DNA of 62,845 nucleotides from an uncultured Eudoraea sp. (lineage in GTDB: Bacteria; Bacteroidota; Bacteroidia; Flavobacteriales; Flavobacteriaceae). The stretch is taken from NCBI RefSeq assembly GCF_947258925.1, contig NZ_CAMYKG010000031.1, positions 1 to 62,845 of the forward strand, given 5' to 3'. Under the pieces are notes generated by a model that was not told the DNA's origin, ran no database searches, and saw only the letters and a list, made by a program, of their open reading frames with translations. Of the stretch, positions 1-10,400 are shown piece after piece (within the stretch, counting starts at the first letter, position 1; each line of letters opens with the position of its first letter). The position numbers and the translations under genes are program-made.

Positions 1-37
1 ATAAAATTAAATTTGTTTTATCTACACAGCGAGTACT

Positions 38-1354
38 ATGAAGATTATGAAACCCGAGTTAAGTTTTTGGCAAATATTCAATATGAACGTCGGTTTTCTC
101 GGTATCCAATTCAGTTTTGGGTTACAACAGAGTGCGATCAATCCTATTTTTCTTTTTTTAGGGGCACCTGAAGATATGCTGCCAATTTTAAATATTGCCG
201 GTCCGGTTACTGGTTTAATCATTCAACCTCTTGTAGGGGCTATTTCTGATAAAACTTGGTCGCCACGGTGGGGCCGGAGAAAACCATTTTTTCTAATTGG
301 GGCTATAATTGGAAGTTTGTGCTTGTTTGCATTTCCTTTAAGTCCGGCACTATGGTTTGCTGTTGGGTTACTTTGGATTTTAGATGTAGGCAACAACATG
401 GCGATGGAACCTTACAGAGCCTTTGTAGGCGACAAGTTGCCTCGTAGACAACTGAGTTTAGGTTATCAAATGCAGAGTCTTTTTGTTGGTGCAGGTATAG
501 TACTTGCCAATGCCTCTATTTTCTTGTTCCAGGATTGGTTTGGTGGAGATGCTGGTTCAGAGGTAGCAGGTTCGATTCCTAAATGGTTGTATTATTCCTT
601 CTTTATAGGTTCGGTTTTGTCTGTAACAACTATTTTATGGTCTGTTCTCAAAACCCCGGAAATTCCTCCAAGCGATGAAGAACTTGAGGTAATCAATGCG
701 CATAAGAAATTGCCTTTTGCAGAACGTTTTAAATTGCCATTTATTGAAATTGCTAATGCCGTTAAGGAAATGCCCAAGTTTATGTGGAAGCTCTCAGCCG
801 TATATCTTTTCCAATGGTATGCGTTATTTGTTTATTGGCAGTTTATAACACCCTTGTTTATGAAAACTATGGGATATGATCTCTCATCCGCCGCTGCTCA
901 ATCTGCAAAAATGAGTACCACTTACAATATTGCAACCGTTTTTGTTGCTTTAGCCTTGGTTCCCTTGACAATGAAGTATGGAGGAAAGAAAATTTATGCA
1001 GCGAGCTTGTTCGGTACTGGGCTGGCCTTAATGACAATACCATTTATCACAGATCCAATTTATGTCCTGTTTCCGATGGTATTTTTCGGCATAGGTTGGG
1101 CGGCTATGATGGGTATTCCGTATACCATGGTCTCTAAAATTGTGCCTCAGGATAGGCGAGGTGTATATATGGGTATTTTGAATATGATGATTGTAATTCC
1201 AATGGGAATTGAAACCCTTACATTCGGAACAATCTTTAAAAACTTCTTGGGTAGCAATGCTATTAATGCAATGCTTTTTGCAGGCACTTTCTTTATTATT
1301 GCCGCAATTTTGGCATTGCGTTTAAATGTAACTGCTGAAAAACACCAGTCATAA
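38..1354 (+). CDS. MFS transporter of the sugar/SLC45-GPH type
   Basis: Inner-membrane carrier, 438 residues with about 12 hydrophobic segments. The conserved loop after TM2 carries an MFS signature, DKTWSPRWGRRKP at residues 71-83, and the N-terminal FWQIFNMNVGFLGIQFSFGL is typical of the Bacteroidota sugar carriers related to sucrose/maltose transporters (SLC45/GPH). Family members usually move a disaccharide or hexose with a cation. The substrate cannot be read from the sequence. Two in-frame ATGs are possible, at 38 and 47 (MKPEL); the second matches family starts slightly better. Only 37 bases precede it, so the gene may be the end of an operon that begins outside the window, perhaps a glycan-use locus. 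No complete terminator is seen before maeB. Confidence 0.85.
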   Translation: MKIMKPELSFWQIFNMNVGFLGIQFSFGLQQSAINPIFLFLGAPEDMLPILNIAGPVTGLIIQPLVGAISDKTWSPRWGRRKPFFLIGAIIGSLCLFAFPLSPALWFAVGLLWILDVGNNMAMEPYRAFVGDKLPRRQLSLGYQMQSLFVGAGIVLANASIFLFQDWFGGDAGSEVAGSIPKWLYYSFFIGSVLSVTTILWSVLKTPEIPPSDEELEVINAHKKLPFAERFKLPFIEIANAVKEMPKFMWKLSAVYLFQWYALFVYWQFITPLFMKTMGYDLSSAAAQSAKMSTTYNIATVFVALALVPLTMKYGGKKIYAASLFGTGLALMTIPFITDPIYVLFPMVFFGIGWAAMMGIPYTMVSKIVPQDRRGVYMGILNMMIVIPMGIETLTFGTIFKNFLGSNAINAMLFAGTFFIIAAILALRLNVTAEKHQS

Positions 1355-1492
1355 GGTAATACCCGAAATCAAAAAACTCAATTACTCCATATCCTCTATG
1401 GATTGATATATCTTTAGTTCTACACAAATTAATGAAGACTTCAAAAGCATCATCTATAGAATGAAGTAATTTTAATTGTATTGAAAGATATG

Positions 1493-1522
1493 TTTGTATC
1501 CAAAGAAATACTCTTAAATTTG
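1493..1522 (+). promoter_or_regulatory. Bacteroidota-type promoter for maeB
   Basis: A TTTG at 1493-1496 and a perfect TAnnTTTG box (TAAATTTG) at 1515-1522 are 18 bases apart. The maeB ATG lies 17 bases downstream of the -7 box, which would give a very short leader. Spacing and sequence match the flavobacterial -33/-7 consensus. Confidence 0.7.
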
Positions 1523-1539
1523 ATAATCAAATTGTATCC

Positions 1540-3849
1540 ATGTCCGAAGAAAAGAAAAGAAGAGAGGCATTAATCTATCATGCTAAGCCCAGCCCCGGTA
1601 AAATTAAAATTGTTCCTACAAAACCTTATGCAACCCAACGCGATCTGGCTCTTGCATACTCACCGGGGGTTGCAGAACCCTGCCTGGAAATAAAAAAGGA
1701 TAAAGAGAATGTCTATAAATACACTGCCAAAGGAAATATTGTAGCTGTTATTTCCAACGGCACAGCGGTCTTAGGGCTTGGAGATATTGGACCTGAAGCG
1801 TCCAAGCCTGTCATGGAAGGTAAAAGTTTACTTTTTAAAATTTTTGCAGACATAGACGGTATTGATATAGAACTGGATACCAAAGACGTAGATAAATTTG
1901 TAGAAACCGTAAAGATAATCGCACCCACTTTTGGCGGGATAAATCTGGAAGACATTAAAGCTCCTGAGGCTTTTGAAATTGAACGCAGATTAAAAGAAGA
2001 GCTTGATATTCCTGTAATGCACGATGATCAGCATGGAACAGCAATAATTTCTGCCGCTGCCTTGTTAAACGCACTGGAAATTGCCAATAAGAAAATAGAT
2101 AAAGTGAAAATCGTTGTTAGTGGGGCCGGTGCGGCTGCAGTTTCATGCACCAGGCTTTATAAAGCTTTTGGAGCCCTGGCAGCTAACATTGTAATGCTGG
2201 ATAGCAAAGGTGTAATCCGCGAGGATGCGGAGAACCTCTCCAAAGAAAAACGCGAATTTGCTACAAAGAGAAAGATAAATACATTGGGCGAAGCAATTAA
2301 AGACGCCGATGTTTTTATAGGACTCTCTATTGCTGACATCCTGTCTCCGGAAATGCTTAATTCTATGGCAAAAAATCCAATTGTCTTCGCTATGGCCAAT
2401 CCCGATCCTGAAATAAATTACAAACTGGCTTGTAGTACAAGAGACGATGTTATTATGGCTACCGGCAGATCTGATCATCCGAATCAGGTGAATAATGTTT
2501 TGGGCTTTCCTTTCATATTTCGTGGTGCATTGGATGTCAGGGCAACTAAAATTAATGAAGCCATGAAAATGGCTGCCGTCACAGCTTTATCTGAATTGGC
2601 TAAACAACCCGTGCCAGAACAAGTAAATATAGCATATGGTGAGACCAGGTTAACTTTTGGTAAGGACTATATAATTCCAAAACCATTTGATCCCAGACTT
2701 ATAGCTGAAATACCTCCGGCTGTCGCTAAAGCTGCCATGGAAAGTGGAGTTGCCAAAGATCCTATTGAGGACTGGGACAGGTATAAAGAAGAACTTTTAA
2801 AGCGATCAGGAGATGACAATAAGGTGATGCGTCTTCTGATGAATAGGGCCAAAAATAATCCTAAGAAGATCGTTTTTGCGGAAGCGAATCATTTAGATGT
2901 TTTAAAAACTGCCCAAATTGTTCATGAAGAAGGCATTGCAATTCCTATCTTATTGGGTAATAAAGAGGTTATTACAGAATTAAAAAAGGAATTGGAGTTT
3001 GATGCCAATGTAATGATAATTGATCCTAAGGATGAAGATTCTGAAGCAAAGAGAAATACCTATGCTGCTAAATTTTTTGAAGCCAGAAAAAGAAGCGGGG
3101 TAACACTCTACGGAGCCACTACTAAAATGCGGGAACGTAATTATTATGGGGCAATGATGGTTGTTGAAGGTGATGCAGATGGCATGATTTCCGGTCATTC
3201 AAGGGCATATGCCAATGTGGTAAAACCAATTTTTGAAGTCATTGGTAAGGCAAATAATGTTTCAAGGGCCGCAACAGCTCATATAATGATTACCCAAAGA
3301 GGCCCATTAATCCTTTCAGACACATCTATAAATATTGATCCCAATGCTGAAGAATTAGCTGAGATAACTCAGATGACAGCTAATCTGGGTCTTGCCTTTG
3401 GATTTGATCCTGTTTTGGCGCTTCTTTCATATTCTAATTTTGGGTCTTCCAGCCATCCACATGCCGTTAAAGTAAGAGAAGCTATAAAACTATTACATGA
3501 AAGAAACCCTCAATTAATAGTAGATGGAGAAATTCAAACCGATTTTGCACTCAATAAAAAGCTTCGTAAAACTCTGTTTCCTTTTTCCACACTTGGAGGT
3601 AAAAAAGTAAATACATTAATTTTTCCTAATCTTGAATCTGCAAATATTACCTATAAATTACTTAAAGAGCTTCATGCTGCAGAATCAATTGGGCCAATTA
3701 TGCTGGGCCTCAGGAAAGCTGTGCATGTACTACAATTAGGCGCAAGCGTGGAAGAGATGGTTAATATGACTGCCGTGGCAGTTATAGATGCCCAGGAGCG
3801 AGAGAAAAGGAAGAAGGCAAAAATGGAATTGTCCAGCGATTCGAATTAA
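1540..3849 (+). CDS. maeB: NADP-dependent malic enzyme with phosphotransacetylase-like C-terminal domain
   Basis: Cytosolic enzyme converting malate to pyruvate and CO2 with reduction of NADP+. The 769 residues match the long MaeB form. The N-terminal malic domain carries YSPGVAEPC (catalytic Tyr about residue 40), the GLGDIGP segment, LEDIKAPEAFEIE (metal/substrate side) and HDDQHGTAI. A Rossmann segment VVSGAGAAAVSC follows. From about residue 430 the protein continues as a phosphotransacetylase-like domain, which in this family is thought to bind acetyl-CoA as a regulator rather than act as a transferase. It supplies NADPH and pyruvate when C4 acids or acetate are used, consistent with the acetate operon later in the window. 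It has its own promoter and is followed after 19 bases by ruvA. Confidence 0.95.
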   Translation: MSEEKKRREALIYHAKPSPGKIKIVPTKPYATQRDLALAYSPGVAEPCLEIKKDKENVYKYTAKGNIVAVISNGTAVLGLGDIGPEASKPVMEGKSLLFKIFADIDGIDIELDTKDVDKFVETVKIIAPTFGGINLEDIKAPEAFEIERRLKEELDIPVMHDDQHGTAIISAAALLNALEIANKKIDKVKIVVSGAGAAAVSCTRLYKAFGALAANIVMLDSKGVIREDAENLSKEKREFATKRKINTLGEAIKDADVFIGLSIADILSPEMLNSMAKNPIVFAMANPDPEINYKLACSTRDDVIMATGRSDHPNQVNNVLGFPFIFRGALDVRATKINEAMKMAAVTALSELAKQPVPEQVNIAYGETRLTFGKDYIIPKPFDPRLIAEIPPAVAKAAMESGVAKDPIEDWDRYKEELLKRSGDDNKVMRLLMNRAKNNPKKIVFAEANHLDVLKTAQIVHEEGIAIPILLGNKEVITELKKELEFDANVMIIDPKDEDSEAKRNTYAAKFFEARKRSGVTLYGATTKMRERNYYGAMMVVEGDADGMISGHSRAYANVVKPIFEVIGKANNVSRAATAHIMITQRGPLILSDTSINIDPNAEELAEITQMTANLGLAFGFDPVLALLSYSNFGSSSHPHAVKVREAIKLLHERNPQLIVDGEIQTDFALNKKLRKTLFPFSTLGGKKVNTLIFPNLESANITYKLLKELHAAESIGPIMLGLRKAVHVLQLGASVEEMVNMTAVAVIDAQEREKRKKAKMELSSDSN

Positions 3850-3868
3850 ATAATTAATTCAAGAGTAA

Positions 3869-4357
3869 ATGATTACCCATTTAAAAGGTAGGCTTGTAGA
3901 AAAAACCCCCACATACGTGGTAATTGAATGTGCCGGAGTAGGATACTTTGTGAACATTTCCCTTCACACTTTTTCAAAAATATCCGATTCGGAAAGTATC
4001 CAACTATACACACATTTACAAATAAAAGAAGACTCTCATACCCTTTATGGATTTGCTGAAAATTCTGAAAGAGAAATATTCAGGTTATTGCTGTCTGTTT
4101 CAGGAATTGGATCGAGTATCGCGAGAACAATGCTTTCTTCGCTTACACCCATTCAAATTCGTAATGCAATTGCCTGTGGGGATGTTCTTACAATTCAGGC
4201 AGTCAAGGGGATAGGTGCTAAAACAGCACAACGGGTTATTTTAGACCTAAAAGACAAGGTTTTAAAAATCTATGATATTGACGAAGTTTCACCAAATTCA
4301 AACAATACAAATAAAGAAGAAGCGTTATCTGCTTTAGAGGTTAGGACCCCACTCTAA
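3869..4357 (+). CDS. ruvA: Holliday junction helicase subunit RuvA, frameshifted and missing most of domain III
   Basis: RuvA binds Holliday junctions and loads the RuvB motor during recombinational repair. Residues 1-60 form the OB-fold domain I. Two helix-hairpin-helix motifs are visible (LLSVSGIGSSIA and VKGIGAKTAQRV). The usual length is about 193 residues, but this frame stops at 162 after EEALSALEV, ending RTPL. The missing end is still present in another frame at 4345-4398, reading DPTLSVEDIIKRALKNL and stopping 6 bases before sprA, exactly as a RuvA C-terminus should. About 18 residues (roughly 52 or 55 bases) of domain III, the part that contacts RuvB, appear deleted between 4340 and 4345. 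This could be a true mutation or an assembly error. Domains I and II look intact. Confidence 0.9.
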   Translation: MITHLKGRLVEKTPTYVVIECAGVGYFVNISLHTFSKISDSESIQLYTHLQIKEDSHTLYGFAENSEREIFRLLLSVSGIGSSIARTMLSSLTPIQIRNAIACGDVLTIQAVKGIGAKTAQRVILDLKDKVLKIYDIDEVSPNSNNTNKEEALSALEVRTPL

Positions 4358-4398
4358 GCGTAGAGGACATTATTAAACGCGCGCTTAAAAATTTGTAA
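4345..4398 (+). pseudogene. ruvA: Out-of-frame remnant of the RuvA C-terminus
   Basis: Read in this frame, the stretch gives DPTLSVEDIIKRALKNL followed by a stop. This matches the end of RuvA domain III in flavobacteria. It overlaps the truncated ruvA frame and lies in a different phase. Restoring about 52 or 55 bases upstream would give a protein of about 193 residues. Confidence 0.75.
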
Positions 4399-4404
4399 AT
4401 AAGT

Positions 4405-7400
4405 TTGAAAACAGGGGCAAAATCAATTCTTAAATCATTTTCATTTAAGCTTTTTTTACTTTCCTTCATTTTCCTGGGAGTTGTGAATTCAATGCGGGCT
4501 CAGGAAACTAATGAACAGGAAGCGGATTCTGTGCAGATTGATTCGGTTAAAACCGGATTTGCCCTGGGTAAAATCTTGCTCGAAAACCCAAATAGTATTG
4601 TTTCTAAATATACTTATGATCCTAAGCTCGACAGGTATATCTATTCCGAAATGGTAGGTGATTTTGATATCAGCTACCCTATTATACTTACCCCTCAGCA
4701 ATATCTGGATCTCGTGCAGCAAGAAGGCATGAAGTCCTATTTTAAAGAAAAAATAGATGCGTTCTCCGGAAAAAAGGCAGGCTCCGAAGAAGCGCGAAAA
4801 AACCTGCTCCCTAATTTTTATGTAAATAGCGGTTTTTTTGAAACCATATTTGGTGGAAATACAATTGAAGTAATTCCCCAGGGATCTGTTGCTATGGACC
4901 TGGGTGTTATTTGGCAAAAAAATGATAATCCGGCACTTTCACCTAGAAACCGGACAAATCTTTCCTTTGATTTTGATCAGCGTATTAGTTTGAGCTTGCT
5001 CGGAAAAATCGGTGAACGTTTGCAGGTAACTGCGAATTATGATACTGAAGCAACTTTCGATTTTCAGAATTTAATAAAATTAGACTATACCCCTACAGAA
5101 GATGATATCATAAGAAAAATTGAGGTTGGTAATGTTAGCTTTCCTCTGAACAGCTCATTAATCAGAGGGGCGCAAAGCCTCTTTGGTGTTAAAACCCAGT
5201 TGCAGTTTGGAAGAACTACAATTACTGCTGTGTTTTCAGAGCAGCAATCGCAAAATAGCTCGGTTGTTGCGCAAGGCGGGGGTACCTTAAATGATTTTGA
5301 ATTGTCCGCTTTGGACTATGATGAGGATAAACATTTTTTTCTTGCCCAATATTTCAGGGATGAATATGATGGCGCTTTAACGAACTATCCCTTTATTAAA
5401 AGTCAGGTTCAAATAACCCGTCTCGAAGTTTGGGTTACAAATAGAGGTCAGCAAACGCTTAATGTTAGAAACATTGTTGCCATACAGGATTTAGGTGAGG
5501 CCCTTAAGGAAAAAACCAGGATTGGACTGGCCAATGGTGAACCCGCAGGATTTTTTAACACCGCCGCTTCAAATCAGGATTTACCAAGGAATAATGCCAA
5601 TGATTATGATCCCCAATTAATCGATAATGGGGGAGTTTTAAATTCTTCAATAAGAGATATCGCTACGGTAGATGATGGTTTTGATATAAACACGGGTTAC
5701 CAGGTAAATCAGGGATTTGACTATGCGATTTTAGAAAATGCCAGAAAACTGGAATCGGGCAGGGATTATCAGTTTGATTCTCAATTGGGTTATATTTCAT
5801 TGAACCAACGTTTAAGTAATGACGAGGTATTAGCTGTAGCATTTCAGTATACCTATGATGGCGAAATATATCAGGTTGGAGAATTTGCCAATGGCTCAAT
5901 AGATGCAACCACTGTAAGTCCCGGCATAGAAGTTCCTCAGGTCAGTAATAATACCCTTATTCTGAAATTACTTAAGAGTAATATTACCAATGTGAGTGAC
6001 CCAATCTGGGATTTGATGATGAAAAATATTTACGCTACCGGTGCTTTTCAATTGAGCCAGGAAGGGTTTAAATTCAATATTCTATATTCAGATCCAACAC
6101 CCAGGAATTATATTACTCCTGTTGTTGAAGGTCCCGGATCCGGATGGCCCGATGAAAGTTCTCCGGATGGCCCTTTAGAAGATCGAATTCTTCTGGATGT
6201 CTTTAATCTGGATCGTTTGAATGCTTTCAATGATGTTCAGAGAGGTGGTGATGGTTTCTTCGATTTTGTACCGGGGATTACGGTAAAAACCCAGAATGGA
6301 CTAATTCTGTTTACAAAAGTGGAACCATTTGGAGAATTTTTATTCGATGTATTGGGTGGAGGTACATACGATGTAGACGATGATCAGGGGTACAACGAAA
6401 ACCAGCAAAAGTATGTTTTCAGAAATATGTACGCGCTCACAAAGGCAGCCTCCTTACAAGATGCTGAGAAAAACAGGTTTAAGCTCAAAGGGCGTTATAA
6501 ATCTGAAGGGTCTAGTGGTATACCAATTGGAGCGTTTAATGTACCCCGGGGATCTGTACGTGTCTCTGCAGGAGGAAGACAATTACAGGAAGGCATTGAT
6601 TATACGGTTAATTATCAAGCCGGTACAGTTCAGATATTAGATCCCAGTTTACAGGCTTCAAATACGCCCATTGATATTTCTGTAGAAAACAATGCTGTAT
6701 TTGGTCAGCAAACAAGGAGATTTACCGGATTTAATGTGGCACATCAGTTCAATGAGAATTTTCTTGTGGGTGGAACTTTTCAAAACCTTAATGAAAGGCC
6801 CCTGACACAGAAATCGAATTATGGTGTTGAGCCTGTCAACAACAGTATTTTTGGCATAAACGCTAATTTTTCAACAGAGGTTCCTTTTTTAACCAGATTG
6901 GTAAATAAATTGCCTAATATAGATACAGATGTTCCATCTAATGTCTCAGTGCGTGGAGAAGCTGCTTATCTTAATCCCAACTCTCCTAAAAATGCTGATT
7001 TTCAGGGAGAAACCACCACATATTTAGATGATTTTGAAGGTGCGCAGGCACTTATTGATATACGTTCTTCCCTGGGATGGTCCCTGGCAAGTACGCCTGA
7101 AGAATTTAAAGTTATTGGAGAACCCGATCTTGAAACCGGCTTTGAAAGAGCTAAAATGGCATGGTATACTATAGACCCTATTTTTTATACGAACCAGCGA
7201 CCTTCGGGGATTAACGATGACGATATTTCTACAAATGAAACGCGTAGGGTCTTTATTGATGAAATATTTCCTCAGGTAGATATCGCTCAGGGACAGACTA
7301 CGGTTCAGAATACATTGGATATGGCATATTATCCAGATCAAAAAGGGCCATATAATGCCAGTACAAATTTTAATGGCCTCCAGCCAAACGAAAGATGGGC

Positions 7401-10400
7401 AGGTATGATGCGCTCATTGAGCAGTACAAATTTTGAGCAATCGAATGTTGAGTTTGTTCAATTCTGGGTCATGGACCCATACGTGGATGGTATTGCTACA
7501 GGTCCCGGCGAATTGGTAGTTAATTTAGGTAATATCTCTGAAGATATCCTGAACGATGGTCGTAAACAATATGAAAATGGATTACCGGGTCTCAACAGTA
7601 ATGATCTGACAACACCAACACCATGGGGGGTAGTTCCATCTACCCAATCCCTTGTCTATGCTTTTGACGCTAGTGAAACCAATCGCTCTTTACAGGATAT
7701 TGGTTTTGACGGCCTTGATGATAGCCTTGAAGCTGCCCAGGGGTATAATGGACCAGCTGAGGATCCGGCCCTTGATAACTTTCAATACTATTTAAACAGG
7801 GAAGGTGGGATTTTAGAGCGATATATTGACTTCAATAACCCGCAAGGAAATTCACCGGTTGCCGTGACCGATACAAATAGGGGTTCCACAACTTTACCTG
7901 ACGTAGAAGATGTGAATAGGGACCTTACCATGAATACGATCAATAGCTATTATGAGTACCGTATAGAAATAAAACCAAATACCACTATTAATGATCCTTA
8001 TGTTACTGATATTACGGAAGGAAGTACCCCCGATCTGCCTAATGGGACTCAATTAAATCGCCGATGGATTCAGTACAAAATACCATTGAGTAATTTTACG
8101 AATGCGGTAGGAGGAATCTCAGATTTTAGGTCAATCAGTTTTATGCGGATGTATCTTACAGGCTTTACAGATCCCGTTGTTCTGCGTTTTGCAACGATGG
8201 ATCTTGTTCGAATCGATTGGAGAAATTATACCAAAACCCTTTCGTCTGACAATGATGAACCATCCGATGATGCGACAATTGTAGATGTAAATACCGTGAA
8301 TGTGGAAGAGAATAGTTCCAGAACACCAATTCCCTATGTATTGCCTCCCGGTGTCCAAAGAGAACAATTGAATAATAACAATACTATTATACGTCAGAAT
8401 GAGCAGTCATTATCTTTTAAAGTGGATAATCTTGAAGCTCAGGATTCACGAGGTGTGTTTAAAAATGTAAATATCGATATCAGACAGTACAAAAGATTGA
8501 AGATGTTTTTACATGCCGAAAAAATAGTGGACTCCGATTATTTGGATGACGATGTGCCATTGGTAGCATTCCTGAGAATAGGTACCGACTTCTCTGAAAA
8601 TTTTTATCAAATAGAAATCCCTTTGGAATTTACACCATTCGGATCCACAACCCCTGAGGAAATTTGGCCTGCCATTAATGAAATGGATATTGCACTTAGT
8701 GATCTTACCAAGATTAAATCACAGGGTATTGCAGATCAATCCCTGAGTGATTTGAGTTTTTATGAAATCGTGGATGGTGAAGTTGTTTCTGTTGATGAAT
8801 TTGCTCCCAGAGCACCCGGGCAGATCCGATATGGTATTAGAGGAAACCCTTCATTGGGTACGCTGCGAAGCGCTATGTTGGGGATAAAAAATATAGATAA
8901 TCTTCCGGCCCGTGGTGAAGTTTGGTTTAACGAATTACGGATGGCAGGCCTTGATAATAAAGGTGGTTGGGCAGCAGTGGCAGCGGTTGATGCAAATCTT
9001 GCAGATTTTGCAAATGTTACAGCTACCGGAAATAAAAGTACACCGGGATTTGGCTCTGTGGATCAAAGACCAAATGAACGTTCAAGGGAGGACGCAGTAG
9101 CCTATGATTTAGTGACAAACGTCTCAATCGGACAGCTTCTGCCAAAAAAATGGAACGTTCAAATACCTTTTAATTATGGTATTGCGGAACAAATAATAAC
9201 TCCTGAATTTGATCCGGTTTATGACGATTTAAAACTTAAGGACAGGATTGATGCAGCGGACACACAGGATGAGAGAGAAGAAATTCTTGAACAGGCTGAA
9301 GACTATACGAAAAGGACAAGTATCAATTTCATAGGTGTGCGGAAAAATCGAGGTCCGGAAGCAAAACCACATGTTTATGATATTGAAAATTTCACGTTTA
9401 ATTACTCTTATAATGAAACAGATCACAGGGATTTTGAAGTAGCCAGTTTAAGGGAGCAGAATGTAAAAACAGGATTTGTTTATAATTATAATTTTAAACC
9501 TGCCTCAGTGGCACCATTTGAAAAGAACGATTCCTTGTTTACCGGAAGTTATTTGAAGTTGTTAAAAGACATTAATTTTAATTTGTTGCCAACCAGCTTA
9601 TCGGTGCAGTCAGATATAAACCGTCAATTCAATCAACAGCGTTTTAGAGATGTATTGGAACCGGGAGTAGATAAGCTTCCATTGCCATTACTACAACAGC
9701 GGAATTATCTGTTTAATTGGCAATATGCACTTAATTATAGCCTGTCCAAATCATTAAGGCTTAATATTACTACTGCCAATAATAGTATAGTCCGTAATTA
9801 TTTTGAGGAACCCGGGAATCCTAATTCAGATATTAATAAAGACCTGAATCTCTGGAATGGATTTTTTGATACGGGAGAACCTAACAGGCATTCGCAACAG
9901 TTTCAATTAAATTACGATATTCCATTAAATAAGATTCCAATTCTCGATTTCATAAATGCACAATATACATACACCAGTAATTTTGATTGGCAACGTGGAG
10001 GAGATGCAGTTAATGAAGTGGTTCAGGATGCCCTTGGAGATCCTAATGCCGTAATCAATACTATACAGAATGCCAATACACATACGATCACTGCAGCACT
10101 AAGCATGCAACGTTTTTATGATCAAATAGGGCTAAAAAGAAGAGATACAAAAGGAACTGCCGCAAATACACCCGTCAGGAAGGATAAAGCAGGCAATCCT
10201 GCAACCGGGGAAGAGAAACCCAAGAAGAAACGCAGTGGTGGTATAAATACCGTAATTGATATTGTAACCATGGTAAAACGTATCAATGTAAATTATAGAG
10301 AGAATAATGGAACAGTTTTACCTGGATACACCCAATCAATAGGATTTATTGGAACAACAAGGCCAACCTTTGGATTTGTGTTTGGAAGTCAGGCCGATGT

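Noticed and set aside
1355..1539. Terminator after the MFS gene
   Set aside because: The only inverted repeat (CCATA/TATGG near 1387) is 5 bases long with no T-run.
2143..2478. Open frames of 80-111 codons antisense to maeB
   Set aside because: They lie fully within maeB on the other strand, lack family motifs, and are explained by the codon pattern of the real gene.
9229..9426. Antisense and offset frames within sprA (for example 6380-6640 and 9229-9426)
   Set aside because: No start context or motifs; sprA is intact and continuous across them.
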